Part shown: positions 4,226 to 6,454 of the stretch, in pieces
Layout of the letters: each line of letters opens with the position of its first letter
How positions within the stretch are numbered: the first letter of the stretch is position 1
Assembly (NCBI GenBank): GCA_003223995.1
Contig: QHYA01000179.1
Location: 1-6,454 of the forward strand
Reading direction: 5' to 3'
Source of the DNA: Acidobacteriota bacterium
GTDB lineage: Bacteria; Acidobacteriota; Polarisedimenticolia; QHYA01
Length of the DNA stretch: 6,454 bases
Position numbers and translations under genes: made by a program
Notes under the pieces: generated by a model
Told to the model about the DNA's origin: nothing
Databases searched by the model: none
The model's input: only the letters and a program-made list of their open reading frames with translations

Positions 4226-5416
4226 GTGGGGGACCGCACCAACCTCGGGGAGAAACGCCGAACCTGGAATTACCGGTTCGGTCAGTACCTGAAGCAACTC
4301 CGCGAGGAGCGCCGATTGCGTCTCGATCAAGTCGAAGAGCTCTCCATTCCCTACCAGCAACGCATTTCCCCGTCATATCTGTCCCGATGCGAGAACGGCA
4401 TAGCCGACATCAGCCTGGAGCGGCTCTCGATCCTGTCCAAGATCTACCGGACCGATATCGGACTTCTCGTTGACCGCCGCGAGCAGGAGCGGGAGCTGGC
4501 CTCCGTCGTGCCGGTCGATGTGACGGACGTCACGTTCGAGGAACTGCGACGCAGAGGGATGGAGTTTGTCGAGAGGGGAGAGCTGAAGGCCGCCTTCGGC
4601 TATTTCAGGGCGGCGGAGGAGCGGGCCGCTCTCGAAACGGGAGACGCCCGTTCCGAAAACGTAGCCAAGGCGCGGCTCAGCATGGCGATCACGCTCGTCC
4701 GGATGGCCAGGAACAAGCTGGCCAAGGAGGAAGCCGAAAGCGCTCTCGCATTGATGCCCACGGGCTCGGAGGACCGACATCGCACGATCCTCGTGATCGC
4801 GATGTGCCATCTCTACCTGGGCAACGTCAACATGGCATCGATCCTGCTCGAGAGTCTGGAAAACAAGACTTCGGGAATGTCTGCCAAGGACAGAGCTGAT
4901 TTCTTGTTGCTGCGGGGAAACGTGCAGTTCTCCAGGAAACAGTACCGGGAAGCCGTGAAGTCCTACCGGGAGGCCTCCGCGCTCTACAAGGAAGCGCGGG
5001 GCAGGACGGGCCAGTCCCGGACGCTCCTGAACGCTGCAAACGCCTACGGCAAGCTCAGGGACTATGATCGAGGAATCAGGCAAGCTCTCCGAGCGCTCGA
5101 GCTGGCTCGCAGCCTGGACGACAAGCAGGAGATCGCGAGGGACCTGCAGGCGATCGGCACCTTGCAGTACCGATCCGGCGACCACCGCGCCGCACGCGCG
5201 ACACTGTACGACTGCATCGAGATCGCCCGGAAGGGGGACTACCACGACTTCCTCTTCGCGGCCTATTTCTATCTCTGGCGCATCGAGTTGGCGGAGGGCG
5301 GAAAGGCTGCGCCCTCCATCGAAAGGGCGCTTCGATCCCTGCTGCCCAAGCTCGACGAGGAGCTGGAGGAGGCAGAGGAGTTCCGCAAGTCGATCGGGGA
5401 GAGAAGAGATGAGTGA
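4226..5416 (+). CDS. XRE-family helix-turn-helix regulator with TPR repeats
   Basis: The 396-residue product is a cytoplasmic DNA-binding protein joined to a repeat scaffold. Residues 16-82 form an XRE/HTH_3 domain: RFGQYLKQLREERRLRLDQV, then ISPSYLSRCENGIADISLERLSILSKIY, with the usual S-x-L-S-R-x-E-N-G recognition-helix signature. From about 103 to 350 there are roughly seven helical-pair repeats of TPR type. The clearest are at 225-258 (ADFLLLRGNVQFSRKQYREA then VKSYREASALY), 263-296 (SRTLLNAANAYGKLRDYDRGIRQALRALEL) and 303-336. The C-terminus (375-396) is a highly charged helix. This HTH-plus-TPR layout is that of RRNPP peptide-sensing regulators (PlcR, NprR, PrgX), although TPR arrays can also bind proteins. 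GTG at 4226 has GGGGAG 9 bases upstream. The next gene's start overlaps the stop by 8 bases. Regulation is probably through the promoter at 4111-4139; whether the ligand is a peptide is unknown. Confidence 0.88.
   Translation: MGDRTNLGEKRRTWNYRFGQYLKQLREERRLRLDQVEELSIPYQQRISPSYLSRCENGIADISLERLSILSKIYRTDIGLLVDRREQERELASVVPVDVTDVTFEELRRRGMEFVERGELKAAFGYFRAAEERAALETGDARSENVAKARLSMAITLVRMARNKLAKEEAESALALMPTGSEDRHRTILVIAMCHLYLGNVNMASILLESLENKTSGMSAKDRADFLLLRGNVQFSRKQYREAVKSYREASALYKEARGRTGQSRTLLNAANAYGKLRDYDRGIRQALRALELARSLDDKQEIARDLQAIGTLQYRSGDHRAARATLYDCIEIARKGDYHDFLFAAYFYLWRIELAEGGKAAPSIERALRSLLPKLDEELEEAEEFRKSIGERRDE
5409..5416 (+). promoter_or_regulatory. Stop/start overlap coupling the regulator to the secreted protein
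   Basis: The sequence ATGAGTGA contains the ATG of the secreted protein (5409-5411) and the TGA of the regulator (5414-5416) in another frame. GGGGAGAG at 5397-5404 is a usable ribosome binding site. The arrangement implies translational coupling and one transcript. Confidence 0.8.
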
Positions 5417-6281
5417 CCACGGTCTGGCGAAACTTGCCTCTCTCCTCTTGTCATTCGCGGGAGCTGTCTTGCCCGCCCTCGCCGAGGTCTCGGTCCAGAA
5501 TCCTGGAGAGCCGGAGCTGATCTACATTTTCGGCAAGCAAGCGGGACCCGATCCCTGGCCCAGCTTCGGCGTCGTCAGAGGCACGCCTCTTGCGTTTGTC
5601 CTGAACCCTCAAGGAGACCTGCGGGGGGATAAGAGACCGGACATCGTTCTACAGCGGGGTTTCCCCCCAGCGGTTGTGTGGTCGTACTGGGACGGTGTGG
5701 ATTTCGAGATCGCCTTCAGCGAGTGGGACGGTGCGGCGTGGTCCGTGCCACGTCTTCTGACCGACAACGCCGCGGACGATCTCGATCCGAAGATCATTCT
5801 CGACGCGGCCGGACGGCCGGTCATCACCTGGTGGCGCACCGATGCGACTCCGGCCGTCTTCTCGACGCGGAGGACGGCAGACGGGTTGTGGGAATCCGAG
5901 ACGCGTGTTTCCCAGCAGGGCGAGTCGGCCCGGACACCGGCCATCGCTCTGCCCCCCGATGGTCACGCCCGCATCGGCTACGAGGTCACGGGGGGTCCCG
6001 AGCGGCAGGTGGTGGTGACCCGGGACAACAGGATCAACCCCGAGGATCCACCGGGCTACGTTCCCGAGATCGTGGCGACCACGCCGTACACCGGCGACAC
6101 GCAGCCGATCGTGAGCATGCGAGGAACGCTGACGTGGGTGAGCTGGGTGCACAGCGCCAGCCTGGTCGGCTGGAGCGAGCTGCGGAACGGCTCCTGGGCG
6201 ATTCCCCAGTTCGAGCCGTACAACGGTGCCGACGACATCGAGGCGGCCCGCTTCAGGATCAAGAACCGGCTCCAGCCCTGA
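5409..6281 (+). CDS. Secreted beta-propeller-like repeat protein, function unknown
   Basis: The 290-residue product begins with a Sec-type signal peptide (hydrophobic core LASLLLSFAGAVLPALA, likely cleavage after ALA at residue 25), so it acts outside the cytoplasm. The mature part is built of repeated units of about 45-55 residues. The pattern is aromatic-Ser, then G-x-W, then acidic/Asp-rich turn, then P-x-I-x-L-x-x-x-G, then a strand ending in an aromatic. Three lines show it: IAFSEWDGAAWSVPRLLTDN with LDPKIILDAAGRPVITWW (101-142); VFSTRRTADGLWESETRVSQ with RTPAIALPPDGHARIGYE (150-192); and VGWSELRNGSWAIPQFE (253-269). This resembles sialidase/BNR-like propeller blades, but no Asp-box or catalytic set is evident. 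About four or five blades fit, and the last looks incomplete, so the fold may need another partner or be an open propeller. ATG at 5409 is preferred: it overlaps the regulator's stop as ATGAGTGA, has GGGGAGAG just upstream and gives the signal peptide. Confidence 0.82.
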   Translation: MSDHGLAKLASLLLSFAGAVLPALAEVSVQNPGEPELIYIFGKQAGPDPWPSFGVVRGTPLAFVLNPQGDLRGDKRPDIVLQRGFPPAVVWSYWDGVDFEIAFSEWDGAAWSVPRLLTDNAADDLDPKIILDAAGRPVITWWRTDATPAVFSTRRTADGLWESETRVSQQGESARTPAIALPPDGHARIGYEVTGGPERQVVVTRDNRINPEDPPGYVPEIVATTPYTGDTQPIVSMRGTLTWVSWVHSASLVGWSELRNGSWAIPQFEPYNGADDIEAARFRIKNRLQP

Positions 6282-6320
6282 CGCCAGCCGGCAGAATGAG
6301 CGGTCTGTGCGACCGCCATT

Positions 6321-6360
6321 ACTTCGTCCGAGCGACCTCCATTCTCCGTCGCGACGAAGT
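6321..6360. repeat. Inverted repeat ACTTCGTC / GACGAAGT downstream of the secreted-protein gene
   Basis: ACTTCGTC (6321-6328) and GACGAAGT (6353-6360) are perfect 8-bp complements separated by 24 bases, 40 bases after the operon's stop codon. No T-run follows, so it is not a standard intrinsic terminator. It may still fold at the 3' end of the message or be part of a small repeat element. Confidence 0.4.
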
Positions 6361-6366
6361 AGGGGG

Positions 6367-6407
6367 TCCTGGGCAGCCAGCGACGTCCAGCTCCTGGGTA
6401 GCCAGCG
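6367..6407 (+). repeat. Imperfect direct repeat TCCTGGGYAGCCAGCG x2, period 25
   Basis: The 16-bp unit occurs at 6367-6382 and 6392-6407 with one C/T difference. It lies in the gene-free tail of the window, just after the inverted repeat. Its origin is unknown. Confidence 0.55.
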
Positions 6408-6454
6408 CAGCTCGCCCTCACCCAACTCGAACAGGGTCGCCAAGAGGTATTCCA

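Noticed and set aside
5064..5408. Upstream in-frame extension of the secreted protein
   Set aside because: The extra 115 residues are Arg/Ser-rich shadow sequence of the TPR gene. ATG at 5409 gives a clear signal peptide and a stop/start overlap.
5649..6443. Long minus-strand open frame opposite the secreted-protein gene
   Set aside because: Most of it mirrors the codon pattern of the plus-strand gene, which has a signal peptide, coupled start and repeats. Only the part right of 6282 could be independent, and it is listed as a low-interest finding.

Overview
This is a GC-rich chromosomal segment, densely packed with short gene clusters on both strands. Gene content points to a free-living, probably Gram-negative bacterium: queuosine synthesis, riboflavin-type reductase, and a secreted protein with a signal peptide. 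The style of the XRE-TPR regulator and the propeller protein suggests an Acidobacteriota-like or similar uncultured lineage. That placement is a guess from protein style, not a database result.

Layout, left to right. (1) Bases 1-192 hold the C-terminal end of a small hydrophobic membrane protein. (2) Bases 249-1427 (+) encode epoxyqueuosine reductase QueG, complete with both [4Fe-4S] cysteine sets and C-terminal HEAT-like repeats. (3) Facing it tail to tail, with one base between the stop codons, is a minus-strand pair (2319-1822 and 1806-1429). It encodes a single-pass membrane protein with a fibronectin-III-like domain, followed by a small Rieske [2Fe-2S] ferredoxin. (4) A 255-base divergent intergenic region separates this pair from a stand-alone RibD C-terminal-type reductase (2575-3282, +). 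(5) Next comes a two-gene cassette (3326-3535 and 3483-3914, +). A 69-residue basic protein overlaps a nucleotidyltransferase of the AbiEii/MNT type by 53 bases. In that nucleotidyltransferase the segment that should carry the catalytic Asp-x-Asp pair appears to be precisely missing. (6) Bases 3915-4225 contain no gene but are rich in regulatory signals: an 11-bp direct repeat, a perfect 18-bp tandem duplication, a very good sigma-70-type promoter (TTGACA, 17-base spacer, TATACA) and a pair of 9-bp repeats around the predicted transcription start. (7) This promoter leads into an operon (4226-6281). It encodes an XRE helix-turn-helix/TPR regulator, coupled by an 8-base stop/start overlap to a secreted, repeat-built beta-propeller-like protein. 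(8) The last 173 bases hold only repeats and no convincing gene.

The strongest leads are two. One is the XRE-TPR plus secreted-protein operon, whose architecture recalls Firmicutes RRNPP peptide-sensing regulators. The other is the nucleotidyltransferase cassette with the apparent active-site deletion. The remaining genes are metabolic or redox genes with no obvious pathway link to each other.
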